Positions 22,080 to 33,199 of a stretch of DNA of 64,000 nucleotides are shown one piece after another. Under the pieces are notes generated by a model. That model was not told the DNA's origin, searched no databases, and was given only the letters and a program-made list of their open reading frames with translations. The number at the start of each line of letters is the position of its first letter. The first letter of the stretch is position 1. The position numbers and the translations under genes were made by a program. Origin of the DNA: Lytechinus variegatus (lineage: Eukaryota; Echinodermata; Echinoidea; Temnopleuroida; Toxopneustidae); NCBI RefSeq assembly GCF_018143015.1, contig NC_054758.1, positions 3,990,001 to 4,054,000 on the forward strand, given 5' to 3'.

Positions 22080-24040
22080 TAATAATAACAATAATATTGG
22101 TAGTAGAAATTATAGGTGTAATGATTCGTCAACATAAGAATATAAAAGGAATCTCCATAGAAAATGATGAATTAAAATTAACTCAATATGCACACGATAC
22201 TGTGAATTTTCTCCATCACACCGAAACCAACTTGCAAATGTGTTTAAAAGTTTTGAATGATTTTAACTCTATGTCAGGACTCAGTAGCGGACCGTGACCC
22301 GGAGGAGACAAAGCATTGGGGGGGGGGCACTGCATTGTCTGTGAACAATGCTGTGCCCCCCATGATTTGTCTCCTCCGGGTCACGGTCCGCCACTGTCAG
22401 GACTGAAAGTTAATATTGATTAATGTAACGTCGTTAGACTTGGTAATTTTGAAGGTTTTCTTTGTCGAGATACTCCTTTCTCATGGCCAAGTGATTTCAT
22501 TTTGTAACTCAGGTATAAATATTCCACTTAACGATTTCCATAATTATTATGAGCTCAATTACATACAGAAACTAAAAGAAGTGATATCGACACTTCGCAT
22601 TTTGAATCTTAGAACTCATACCCTACGGCAAAATTGTGATTATAAAAACGCTTATATAATCCCGAAATTTATTTGGTTTAATACCGAATCCACCACACCT
22701 CTCTTTTGTTGAACTGCAAAACCTCTTATTTAACTTCCTATCAAGTAACAAGCCAGATAGGATAAAAAATCTTTACTTTACAACGATTGGAGGGCTTAGA
22801 ATGCCACATGTGTTGAATTTTAATTATGCAATAAAACAGCTTGGGTAAAGCGTTTCTTAGACACGGATAATAATGGGAAGTGGAAACTCTTTTGGAAACG
22901 TTTACTTGACAGGTTGAACGATGTGTTTTTCTTTCAATGTAATACAAAGTCTGTATTTTGGAAAGACGTTCTTGATGCATGGACTTTTTTTTATAAATAC
23001 TATAACCCTGTAAAATTTAAAGAAAATTATCTCTCAAACTTTTTGGCTTAACTCACATCTGAAAGTTGATAAAAAAAAATAATTTTATACAGGAATTGGT
23101 TCCAAGCTGGTATGCGATATGTCAAAGATGTTTTAAATATAGACGGTTCATTCATGTCATATGAACAAAATATGCAATAAATTTGGAAATGAATCGTTTT
23201 ATGCTATTTTTCTCTTTTACATGCTATACCATTAGAATGGAAAAGGTTAATAAAGAATGTCCATGACATCAATCACGATGTTCACATGGTAGACGAAAGA
23301 TTAGGTCATTTTATGAAAAGTAAAAGGGTTACGAAATTATGTTATAATACTTTTTTAGAAAGGAACATGTCCCTTTCGATAACGAAACAAGAAATCAAAT
23401 GGCAAGATGATTTGAGTGATAATTTGTCAGACTCTCATATTTGGAACTCTCGCTTCCCTCTTATAAATAAGTCATCAATTGATGATAAACTTCGAAACCT
23501 CCAATTAAAATTCATTTACAGAAGACTTTCAACACAAGATTTTTTATTTAAGATTGGAGTAAAAGATTCTCCTTTATGGAATTTCTGTGAAAACCACGTT
23601 CAAACAATTGCTCATCTGTTTCTTAGATGTGATTTCCTTTTGGAAAGAAGTTCACGAGTGGTTAAAGACCAAGCATATTAGAAGTACACAATTCAATGAC
23701 ATTGAGATTTGTTTGGAGTTATAACCCTCAATAATTTTCATCTTAGCAATATCGTTGTATTGTTTGCAAAATATTTCATCTCTTCATGTAAATACAGACA
23801 TATCAAACCCACTCCTGCTCATTTTATGCTTGGTTTGGAAAAATATGAAACAACCGAGAGAATTATTAATTTGATGAACGTTCATCGAAAAAAATGGAAT
23901 ATTTTTATATACAAAATGAACCACTTATTTAAATCGTTTGAAATGTATGCTATTGTTTTCAATTATGATGTATCTGTGCATGTGATACTTATGTATGGAA
24001 TAAGTTGAGAAATAAAAAATCTTGAAAAAGAAAAAAAAAA
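22080..24040 (+). mobile_element. L1/Tx1-like LINE, 5'-truncated and decayed
   Basis: Frames in order: the reverse transcriptase core with QYAHDT where active elements have YADD, then NIDKCNVVRLGN-type and YLGIKIPLNDF segments; the thumb region; a C-terminal zinc-finger-like part with FCENHVQTIAHLFLRCDF; and a last frame ending FNYDVSVHVILMYGIS. Several stops and frame changes separate them. The 3' end has AATAAAAAATCTTG and an A-rich tail near 24020-24038. The endonuclease and ORF1 are missing. The C-terminal Cys/His pattern favours the L1/Tx1 group over CR1. Confidence 0.8.
22282..22396. mobile_element. 115-bp hAT MITE, copy 2
   Basis: A hairpin from CAGTAGCGGACCGTGACCC to its inverse ending GGTCCGCCACTG. 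The flanks tcaggact at 22274-22281 and 22397-22404 are a perfect 8-bp duplication. Unit A has the uninterrupted TCAGGACTGAAAG near 15897, that is, the empty site. Confidence 0.93.
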
Positions 24041-24740
24041 CCAATAAAATTGCGTTTACAGAGCGCTTAATATCAAAATCTCTAAGAGCTTCATATTAAT
24101 CAGAAGAATTTTTGAATTACAATTATTTGACATTTTACATTATTATGCTAACATTAAATATATTGCATGACATATCATTACAAGGTATAATGATATCAAA
24201 TTAAACTACACTACATTATCAAACTACATCAAATACAATGAAAATTACAACAGTTGCGATGAAAACTACCGTGTGTGTGTTTGGGGAGGGGGATAGTCAG
24301 GATTGGCTCGTGATATGTGGCATGCAGTGTACTTATAAAGATTTCGTTTGAAATTCTGGACCAGTCCGTAGTTACTTCTGGACAATTTTTGCCAAATGAC
24401 CTTTCATTTCTTTCATTATGATAAACAGATTTTTAAAAAGGCTTGCCTTACATAACATAGGTGACTAGAATAGCACTCCAATGACACTTTATGAAGGTAA
24501 TTGTGATTTTTAGCATGGTCAGCCCCCCCCCCACACTTTGAAAACCGTTCCGCGGCATGTTGCACAATGTACTTGGCCAACTGTGAAATACCAGTAGTCC
24601 GTGGACGCATTTTTTTTTGTGGATGTGAATGAAAACGACAATTCAAAAGAATATATGAATAATCAAGAAATCAAAGTTGGTGCTAATTTCATTAGATTTT
24701 AAACCACCATGTCGCTTTAGTACAAATGACCTTCCTCTGA
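24041..24740. other. AT-rich intergenic
   Basis: Probable short repeat pieces (a GCGTTTACAGAGCGCTTAAT word recalls SINE tails) and a C-run near 24526. No supported exon. Confidence 0.5.
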
Positions 24741-24744
24741 TCAT

Positions 24745-25060
24745 GCGTAGAATCTTTTGATCATGCGCAGAAAGGAACTACAAACTGACTTATTCTGGTG
24801 ACTTAAGTCGCGTTTAAGGTGTGGAATGGAGTTCCAGTATTTTGCTCCAGTATAGCTAAAACTCTTCTTGAAATTTGAAATTTCGACAGTGAAAAAATTG
24901 TTGAATGTGTTTCTCACGTCGTAATTAAAGTGCTTTAGTTCAAATAAATCCAGCAAGTAATCTGGGCAATTATGATTAACTACTTTAAACATCACGTGAA
25001 GAATGTAAAATAAGAAAATAAGAAAGTTTTGACATTTTGAATTTTCACAAAACATTTTTT
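24745..25060 (-). mobile_element. LINE 3' fragment, CR1-like group
   Basis: The minus-strand frame contains NCPDYLLDLFELKHFNYDVR and FSYTGAKYWNSIPHLKRDL. This is the typical C-terminal end of CR1/jockey-type reverse transcriptase proteins. Only about 100 codons remain. Confidence 0.7.
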
Positions 25061-25071
25061 CACAAAAATTT

Positions 25072-25304
25072 CACTCTAAAAATTCGAATGTTAAATCATT
25101 GAACATTTGAAAGGTTGGAGGAGTGACAAACTTTTCCAGATGTTACATCCAACCTTGTATAAACCTGAATCTAACATTTTAAGTGTTGGGTAGAACCATT
25201 TTAAGTGGTAAATGCAACATTTAGAAAATGTTGTCACTCCTCCAACCTTTCAAATATTGATTTAACATTCGAATTTTTAGTTAACATTTCTTGTTTTTAG
25301 AGTG
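25072..25304. mobile_element. Palindromic MITE, CACTCTAAAAATTCGAATG family
   Basis: CACTCTAAAAATTCGAATG at the left and CATTCGAATTTTTAG with AGAGTG at the right are inverted. So are AGGTTGGAGGAGTGACAA and its complement nearer the centre. Confidence 0.75.
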
Positions 25305-25309
25305 TTGAT

Positions 25310-25484
25310 ATGCACAATTCAGGAACATGAAAATGAGAGAGTCGATGATGTCCTTCACTCACTATTTCTTTTCTTTTTATTGTTTGAATTATACAATATT
25401 TCATTTTTTAAAAAAATTATTGTCGAGATATCCCAGAATCACAAGGTAATGAAAGAATTAATAACACGCGATGCGGGTACGCTG
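25310..25484. repeat. Fragment of the 27391-type MITE
   Basis: GAGAGAGTCGATGATGTC and CTCACTATTTCTTTT match the interior of the element at 27391-27978 (about 27560-27640). Confidence 0.6.
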
Positions 25485-25488
25485 TTAA

Positions 25489-25985
25489 AGGGGAAGTTCA
25501 CCCTGAAGAAAAGTTTGTTGTAAAAATAGCAGAAAAAATAATAAAAAATATTGGTGAAAGTTTGAGGAAAATCCGTCAATGATTAAGAAAGTTATTAGAA
25601 TTCAAAGTTTTGAATTTGTGACGTCATATGCGAGCAGCATTCCTACAAAGCGAATGGTAAAAAATCTATGAAATGTCATTTTCTCAGAAAATTGAAAATG
25701 GTTTTTACTGTGCCTTTTGTATATCAATAGACAAATCATTTCACACCCGATCATAAATAGAAAACAAAATAAAGTTATCAGGAACCGTACAAAATTTGAA
25801 ATTCATTGATTTTTTACCATTCGCTATGTAGGAATGCTGCTCGCATATGACGTCACAAATCCAAAACTTTGAATTCTAATAACTTTCTTAATCTTTAACG
25901 GATTTTCCTCAAACCTTCACCAATATTTTTTATTATTTTTTCTGCTATTTTTACAACAAACTTTTCTTCAGGGTGAACTTCCCCT
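25489..25985. mobile_element. TTAA-flanked foldback MITE, Kolobok-like
   Basis: Arms of about 190 bp: AGGGGAAGTTCACCCTGAAG at the left and its inverse at 25966-25985. TTAA lies directly outside both ends (25485-25488 and 25986-25989). The arms contain GTGACGTCATATGCGAGCAG and its inverse. TTAA duplication with AGGG-type ends fits Kolobok better than piggyBac, but this rests on termini only. Confidence 0.8.
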
Positions 25986-25989
25986 TTAA

Positions 25990-26480
25990 TGGCTCCGTAA
26001 GCAACATCTCAGGCACACAAAGAAATGTGACCCCAAAATCGAACTTAAAGGTAAATGCTAGTTTTGGTAACGATATCAAAATTAGTTCGTACAGAATCCA
26101 ATGAAATGACAACCAAAGTGTCTGTTTGTATAAATTGTACATAATTTTATGTGCCAAAGGATTCTGGAAGAAATTGTGTAATTGCTGAGAAATCAGCAAA
26201 TAAGCACAGGATTCGGGTAGAGCGTCTGGCCCGACATTCAAAGCAAATACACTGTCCCACGTGCGCTTATCTATAATGTGGATCTTCAGCGTGAACTTTT
26301 TTTCAGCGAAGATTTCAAGACTTCACAAAGTTCAGTTTATGTATTAACTGTACCAGATCTAGATCCTCGATGATATACTGACAATTAAGCCTGGTTTTAT
26401 ACACTTTCTCATGAAATAAGTGTGTTTGGCAACTACTGGAATTTATCTTTAACCACTGCGACACTTTCAATGGCACAGTA
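25990..26480. other. Intergenic, nothing recognised
   Basis: No exon, repeat end or RNA gene that I can support. Confidence 0.45.
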
Positions 26481-26489
26481 TCAATTAGC

Positions 26490-26905
26490 CTGGTCAGTGT
26501 GGCCAGTGAAAAAAAAATCAAATTATGCCAGAGGAGCAGCGAAATTATGCTAAAACGCAAAAAATTATGCCAAACCGTTTTTGAACCTTACGCAAGAAAA
26601 AAAAGAGTCATGAACCCAAATTTGAGGGTGGAAAGCAGGAAAAAAAATGAGAAGCAAAAAAAAAGGTCATCAACCCTAACTTGACAAGGAGAAACCCCCC
26701 AAAAAAATTGACAAGCAAAAAAAAAAAAAAAAGGTCTTCAAATACCTCAAAATAGGCTAAATATGCTATTATCATGCAAGATTCTTTGCTTAAACAAGTC
26801 TCATTATGTCCCAAATTATGCTGAAAGGGTCGAAATTATGCCAGAATTATGCCGGCATAATGAATTATGCTGAAAGGGTCGAAATTATGCCAGTTCTGGC
26901 AACGT
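26490..26905. repeat. AATTATGCC-rich repeat
   Basis: The word AAATTATGC(C/T) occurs many times, with A-runs and a GGCATAATGAATTATGC palindrome. It is bounded by GTGTGGCCAGTG and CCAGTTCTGGCAACG. It has a transposon-like look, but the family and exact ends are unknown. Confidence 0.45.
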
Positions 26906-27390
26906 TGAGCCTGGTTCGGTTCCGTTGATATGGCTGTCCTCGTTGTCTGAAAAGGAGTCACAGCGTGTGATGTAAAATTCATTAATTTTCAAGATCGTTT
27001 ATTGCCTTTCCGTCCTCGTGTAAGCTTTCATGTATTTTCATGTGTCCCTGAATATCTGCAAGAAGTCTGTCCCCCCCCCCCAACATGGCATGAAGTGTTT
27101 GATGAACAATACGAAATGCGGCACTGTACATGTACATATTTTCTTAATAGGATTATTAGTTTTCAAATTTATATCACAAAAGGTTCTTTTTATAATTATG
27201 TTTTTATTAAAAAATCAAGAAAATCAACAATATTTTCAAGAATTATTGCATTATTAAAGCACAAAATCAAGGAAACAAGAAATAAAATAATGAAACATTG
27301 CAGAACAAAGACTTAAAACAAAAAATATTATTCAAGGGTATATTTCAAAATAGGCCTATGCCTGCAAAACTATGCTGCGAATCGCTTTAA

Positions 27391-27978
27391 AGGACAAGTC
27401 CACTTCAGAAAAATGTTGATTTGAATCAATAGAGAAAAATCAGAGAAACACAATGCTGAAAATTTCATCAATCTCGGATGTAAAATAAGAAAATTATGAC
27501 ATTTCAAAGTTTCGCTTATTTTTAACAAAATAGTTATATGAACGAGCCAGTTCCATCCAAATGAGAGAGTCGATGATGTCACTCACTCACTATTTCTTTT
27601 GTTTTTTATTGTTTGAATTACGCAATATTTCAATTTTTACGAATTTTGACGATTAGGACCTCCTTGCCTGAAGCACAAAATGTTAAAATAATGGAATTCC
27701 ACGTGTTCAGGGAGGAATGAAACTTAATTTCACATGACAATGACGAGAAAATAAAAATATTTCATATTTCATATAATAAAATACAAAAGAAATAGTGAGT
27801 GAGATGTCATCAGTTCCGCATACCGACCGAGATGTGCATAACTGTTTTGTGAAATGAAGCGAAACTATAAAATGCCATAACTTTTTTATTTTACATCCGA
27901 TTTTGATGAAATTTTCAGTGTTATGCTTGTTGAATTTTTCTCTTTTTATTCAAATCAAGTTTTTGTTGGGGTGAACAA
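27391..27978. mobile_element. TTAA-flanked MITE, AAGGACAAGTCC family
   Basis: The left arm AGGACAAGTCCACTTCAG through GAAAATTTCATCAATCTCGG and GGATGTAAAATAAG is matched inverted by CATCCGATTTTGATGAAATT and GGGGTGAACAAC on the right. TTAA (27387-27390) precedes the left end. The right end is cut short by the SINE at 27984. Related fragments lie at 720-1060, 25310 and about 43590. Confidence 0.75.
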
Positions 27979-27983
27979 CAATG

Positions 27984-28120
27984 GCGGTGCCGTGGCTGAG
28001 TGATCTATTAGACATGTTAGAAGGCGCATGGCTGACCACATGAAAGCCCGGGGTTCGATCCCCAGCCGCGGCGCTTAAGTCCGTGAGCAAGGCATTTACT
28101 CGACTGTCCTCCTTCATCCT
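27984..28120 (+). mobile_element. tRNA-Leu-like SINE head
   Basis: GTGCCGTGGCTGAGTGATC resembles an A-box region and GGGGTTCGATCCCC a B box, closing with CAGCCGCGGCGC. The following AAGTCCGTGAGCAAGGCATT is a SINE-type body, so I do not call a tRNA gene. Confidence 0.6.
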
Positions 28121-28129
28121 ATTTTATTC

Positions 28130-28525
28130 TTTATCAGGATGCCATAAAAGAAGAGTTGCAAAAGTTATAAGATCGTCTAGAAAAAATAGATAGCAAAGTC
28201 ATGGATTTAGAATCCAGACTCCAGTCTGAAGATCGCATGCCATTGAAAGCAAAGTATGAACAGAGCCTAGAGGAAATAGACATACTTCAACGGGATATGA
28301 GCTTCGCTGAACAATATTCACGAAGAACGTGTGTGCGAGTATACGGAATTCCCGAGAAGATCAATGAAAATTAATGAGGATTAATCTTGCCCAGGATAAA
28401 CTTGGTTTAAAGATTAGTCAGGAAGAAGTTGATCGATCGCATCGAATTGGACCCCCGCGAACCCAGAAGGATCAGCCCGGGGAAAGCCCCTTCGCCACGA
28501 ATAATCATCGTCAAGTTTTTACTTC
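28130..28525 (+). mobile_element. L1-like LINE ORF1 remnant
   Basis: Plus-strand frames give a coiled-coil-like stretch, then EQYSRRTCVRVYGIPEK, then LGLKISQEEVDRSHRIGPPR. This is the RRM-like core of L1-type ORF1 RNA-binding proteins. Stops and a frame change break it. It is separate from the reverse transcriptase piece that follows. Confidence 0.65.
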
Positions 28526-28529
28526 AGTC

Positions 28530-28750
28530 ATGTCAGTGGCGGTGTCGTGGCCTGTTAGTGTTACAACCAATAATGTCGCAGCAACGCATAATGTCACACC
28601 AACACATAATATGTCGCAGATTGCGACAATAAATTATGCCGAGTAAAGAGCGTCCAACGCATAATGCTGCATTCAACTCAAAATGTCGTAACTTTTCTAA
28701 CGCATAACGTCACACGTCGCAACCTATAATGTCACAGCGGTATTTCCTTC
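28530..28750. repeat. Degenerate ACGCATAATGTC short-word repeat
   Basis: About ten variants of CAACGCATAATGTCACA, spaced 12-25 bp apart and ending in AACCTATAATGTCACAGCG. It resembles one arm of the foldback families at 2045 and 47621 but uses a different word. I see no inverted partner nearby. Confidence 0.55.
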
Positions 28751-28789
28751 AGGACTCGAGTTACACATAAGATATAAAATATATTTACA

Positions 28790-29735
28790 ATCAGTATTTT
28801 GTTCAGGTTTTTTTTTCATCTGAACGTTATTAACCTAGGCCTTCATCTTTTCGTATTGTACATTAATGACCTGCAACATGTAAATAATATTTTAACTACT
28901 GCCTTATTTGCAGACGATACAAGCTTATTTTTATCGGGTGCAGGTGGTAAGGATCCCATTTAATTAAATAACATTTTAAATTCTGAAATGGAAAAAAATA
29001 ACATTTGGTTCCAAGCCAACAGACTTCAAACCAACACTATAAGAAGACATTTTTAATGATTTTCAAGCCTAGAAATAAGAAAAATGAAGAAAAATCCATA
29101 AAATTGTGGTCCTCTATGTACACCCGGTTAACACCACAGATTTTGCTATGCAGTTGCCTGGCACTTCCAATAATTATTTTAAAACAAATCACAGTGTAAA
29201 CAAAGATAATGCGAGAAACTCTGATAATTTATACATAATTTATAGTTGGCCGCTCGTATGGAATAGTTTGCCCCCTGAAATAAAACAAAGTCCTTCGCTA
29301 AATTCATTTAAATAAGATGTAAGTCTTACCTTCTAGATGTGTATACTTCACCATGTTCTCAAATGAATAAGCTTGCCAGTTTTGTGTGTATGTTTTTTTT
29401 AAATATATTTTTTGTAATTTAGTTGTTGGTTTTTATTCGAATTCTTCACTAGTTTGTTGATTTAGAAATGTTTGTTTCTTGCAATTTGATAAATTGATTG
29501 CAAGATGATTTTTCAGTAATGAATGGTAATCAGGAAGTAGCCTAGATACGTCTATTTTGCTTTTGCTATTCCCCCACATCGCATTCATTACCCTATGTAT
29601 TTTGTTATTTGTGTTAATTTGTCATTTTACAATATTCATTACTCCTTTACTTTGGAATCATTTTGATTTATCTCGATGTATCGTGCATGCTTTTTTTTTT
29701 TTTTAGAGATGTGAAATAAATGAATTTGAATTTAA
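28790..29735 (+). mobile_element. CR1-like LINE reverse transcriptase remnant
   Basis: Frames LYINDLQHVNNILTTALFAD and DDTSLFLSG give the catalytic FADD region. GTSNNYFK and PLVWNSLPPEIKQSPSLN give the protein C-terminus. A fragment of the 5341-type MITE (29105-29150) sits between them, so the middle is missing. The 3' end has GTGAAATAAATGAATTTGAA near 29708. Confidence 0.7.
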
Positions 29736-29929
29736 ATCTGTTAGCAGTGAATATACCTTCATAAGTAGGAGGAAAAAAACTTTGATGCCAACCCAAGCAA
29801 GGAGATTATGGGAGAGCTTGTAATTAATTCAAACTTTTTCATTGTGTGCTACAAACATGACGAAGGAAACGATGCATTATCAAAGACATTCTTATCGTGT
29901 TAGAATCAATATTGTCCTGTCAAGCACCA

Positions 29930-30200
29930 TGGCTCTGGGAAGCGGCGTGTATGGGGGGGGGGGGGTACTGGAGCACCCCCAAGATTTCCCTGTGGGTGCT
30001 CCGGTGGGGTGCTTCGTGTATTATTCATCATAGCCAGCACCCCCTGGAAAACTGTTACGTATGTTAAATAGCACATTTTGAACAGAGATTTCCTTAATTT
30101 CGAAGCAAGTTTTTTTTTTGCTTGTCGAATTTCTTTTTATCAAAGAGCTTCATTTCTTGGTGACCCCCCCCCCCTTGTTTGAGTGTCAAATTTCAACCAT
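29930..30200. repeat. G/C-run MITE-like fragment
   Basis: Long G-run, GGAGCACCCCC, then TTTTTTTGCTTGTCGAATTTC and a C-run. The words are shared with 3111-3290 and 46777-47058. Confidence 0.4.
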
Positions 30201-30238
30201 ACCCCTATTCATAAATTTTTCCCAGTACCCTGTTAAGT

Positions 30239-32816
30239 ATGGTGGCCCTGAAGGGACATCGCATATAGACCAAATCGCGAATATTCACGACGAAATTGGC
30301 GACGAAATTCACGACATCGTGAATTTCGTCGCCAATTTCGTCGCGAATTTCGTCGTGAATTTGAAATTCACGACAAAATTGGCGACGAAATTCACGACGT
30401 CGTGAATTTCGTCGCCAATTTCGTCGCGAATTATTCACGACGAAATTCACGACGTCGTGAATTTCGTCGCCAATTTCGTCGTGAATTTGTTTTGCTTGCC
30501 TGGGCGGTATGCGGCCGGGTTGAAACCAACTCGCCTGCTGCTAATTCGTCCACTCACAACAGGGTCTACATTCATTTAGTATAATGTCTGTCACTTTTCG
30601 CTATTAAGTATATATCGATCTCTATGCTTTTCGCCTAACAACCATGGTGCAATAAACATATGGTCCAGTCATCACTTCGTCTCATCACCAGTTCGTCTTT
30701 GACCATTTCGTCTCATAACTAGTTGGTCTAATATAGTTTTATTTTCCTTAATTTCGCCCAATTATCACTTGGCATATTACTAACCTTGGCATTAGACCAC
30801 TTGAAAATAAACCATTTAAAAGACAGAACGATGTCCACTGCTATCCATATGCATAGGCAGATCCAGGGGGGACGAGGGCCCCCCCCCCCATTGGCGGAGA
30901 AAAAGGAAAAAAACGAAAAAAAAGAGGGAATAGAGAAAAGGGAAAGATAGAGACGAGTGAATAAGATGAGGGAAGACTTGGAAATAAAAAGAATCTTTCA
31001 TGTCACTATATGATTGTTTAGTTATATAGCTATCCTGTTTACGATTACAAAAATTGATTAAAAATTTCCATTCTTTATGTAGAAATGTCAAAAGTTTTTA
31101 GCTCGCCCTTTGCGCTCACATCAATTGTTTATTATATACCTATTCTGTATAAGTTAAAGTCCTTAGAATTCTAATTTTTTAGGTAAAAATGTAAAAAAAA
31201 CCAGCTCGCGCATCACGCTCACATTATTTGATTTTTAAAATATATAACGTCTTCGTGACTAACTGCATGCAGGTACCTTCAATTTCCACCAGTTCATTTC
31301 TGCTAGCGCTTCGCGTTCGTAATAGTTAATTATTTGCATGCACATCTTTTTTAGGAAAACAAACATTGCAAAGAATGTTAAAATTTTAGGAAAATATACA
31401 TAAGATTTCAAACAAATTAGCTCGCGTATCGCGCTCACATTATATAAATAAGGATTATGATATTATATTTTTATGTTGATTTGTAAGAATAAAGCTAAGA
31501 AGACTCCCTCTTCACAGAAACCAAAAATCATCTTCGAGCGGCCGATCGGGGAAAATATGAATGAAAAATGATCCCCGCCCCCCCCCCTATATGGTGGCTG
31601 TTTTGCATTCATTACTATACTATAACACTGTAGCACACTATTCACACGTACATGACTGCTCTCGCTGCTGGTCAAGGAACATATGAAACATGTGGTACCA
31701 TGCAGGGTCCAGGGTATTATATAACTCTCTACACGGTGGTGAGCTAGGGGTAACCATGGGAACAGATTATAGGGATTAGGAACAGATTATAGGGTAGGGG
31801 ATGGAATGTGCTAACCCAGGGAAAAGTCTGCTACTGGGAAATTGCATGGAGGCCTATATACAAACACAATAGGCTGGATCCGCCCCTGGAACACCTATAG
31901 GCAATGCGAGCGCGAGCGAAAATTTGATAGTGACATGAAAGATTCTTTTTATTTCCATGTCTTTCCCTCATCTTATTTTTTTCACTCGTCTTCCTCTTCT
32001 AGCTTTTTTCTCCTCTCTTTTAATTCCCTCTTTTTTTTCTTTATTTCTTAATTCCTTCCCTTTTTCATGTTTTATTGCTCCGCCAATATAGGGGTCCGGG
32101 GGGGGGAGGTGGGCCCCTCGGCCCACCAGGATCCGCCTATGCATATGGATAGCAGTGGACATCGTTCTGTCGTTTCAATGGTTTACTTTCAATTGGTTAA
32201 TGCCAACTCGTCCGATTTGGTCTACCATCAGTTCGTCCACGTCCACATGGTCTAACTGCCATTTCGTCTAATAACCAAGTATGTCCAATTGCCATTTATT
32301 CCACGTGCCATTTGGTCTAATTGAAGTAAGTGTTAATTGGGCGAAATTAAGGAAAATAAAATTGATATTAGACCAACTAGTTATGAGACGAAATGGTCAA
32401 AGACGAACTGGTGATAAGACGAAGTGATGACTGGACCAAATGGTTATTGGACCATGGTTGTCAGGCGAAAAGTTAATGGACAGACTTGCATTATACTAAA
32501 TGAATGTAGACCCTGTTGTGAGTGGACGAATTAGCAGCAGGCGAGTTGGTTTCAACCCGGCCGCATACCGCCCAGGCAAGCAAAACAAATTCACGACGAA
32601 ATTGGCGACGAAATTCACGACGTCGTGAATTTCGTCGTGAATTATTCGCGACGAAATTGGCGACGAAATTCACGATGTCGCGAATTTCGTCGTGAATTTC
32701 AAATTCACGGGCGACGAAATTGGCGACGAAATTCACGATGTCGTGAATTTCGTCGCCAATTTCGTCGTGAATATTCGTGATTTGGTCTATATGCGATGTC
32801 CCTTCAGGGCCACCAT
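30239..32816. mobile_element. 2.6-kb foldback element with arms of about 0.8 kb
   Basis: The left terminus ATGGTGGCCCTGAAGGGAC and its inverse at 32798-32816 are flanked by gttaag on both sides (30232-30237 and 32817-32822). The inverted arms run to about 31008 and from about 31928. Each arm holds, from outside in: palindromic CGACGAAATTCACGACGTCG units; a GTCC-family foldback block (AGTTGGTCTAAT, GTTCGTCTTTGACC); and a hAT-like end (GGCGGATCC). The centre (31012-31927) is single copy and carries GCTCGCGC motifs. There is no transposase. It looks composite. Confidence 0.85.
31090..31440. repeat. Array of CGCGCTTCGCGCTCAC motifs, about 100-bp spacing
   Basis: AGCTCGCCCTTTGCGCTCAC (31099), AGCTCGCGCATCACGCTCAC (about 31203), TGCTAGCGCTTCGCGTTCG (about 31301) and AGCTCGCGTATCGCGCTCAC (about 31420). 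The same motif is in the hAT element at 1068-1689. Confidence 0.7.
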
Positions 32817-33199
32817 GTTAAGCGCATACAATTCAATTTGTTCAAGGAGTCAATGTACCCTTTGCAGTATGATTTATGTCTTTTAAAGGCACCATAACTT
32901 TTGTTTCGCATAACAAAAGGATTTGGGATTTGAATAAGTCACAGGCTCTCCTATTCATAATGCAAATCTCCTTGACAACGATTTTTTCTTACTTATGAAA
33001 GAATATTCGATGCTGAAAGATAGCATATTTTAATGAAAATACAAAATAAATCCAGTGAATAATTGCTTTGTAGATGGATTTTGAAAGCATATTTCCAAAA
33101 TAATGGCAAAGGAAATGAAAAGGTTATGAGGAAGTCTGCTGATTAGCAAGATGTCTGACCGTCAATATTTAATCATTTTCTGCAACTTGACGCAAGCAT

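Larger units (their letters stand above)
16221..22712. repeat. Tandem segmental duplication, unit B
   Basis: Second copy of the unit described for 7655-16220. It ends inside the LINE, which continues uninterrupted to 24040 only here. Private features are a 115-bp hAT MITE (22282-22396), a shorter minisatellite, and the GPCR frameshift. Confidence 0.85.

Noticed and set aside
27984-28072. tRNA-Leu gene
   Set aside because: Stem pairing is poor and a SINE-type body follows directly.
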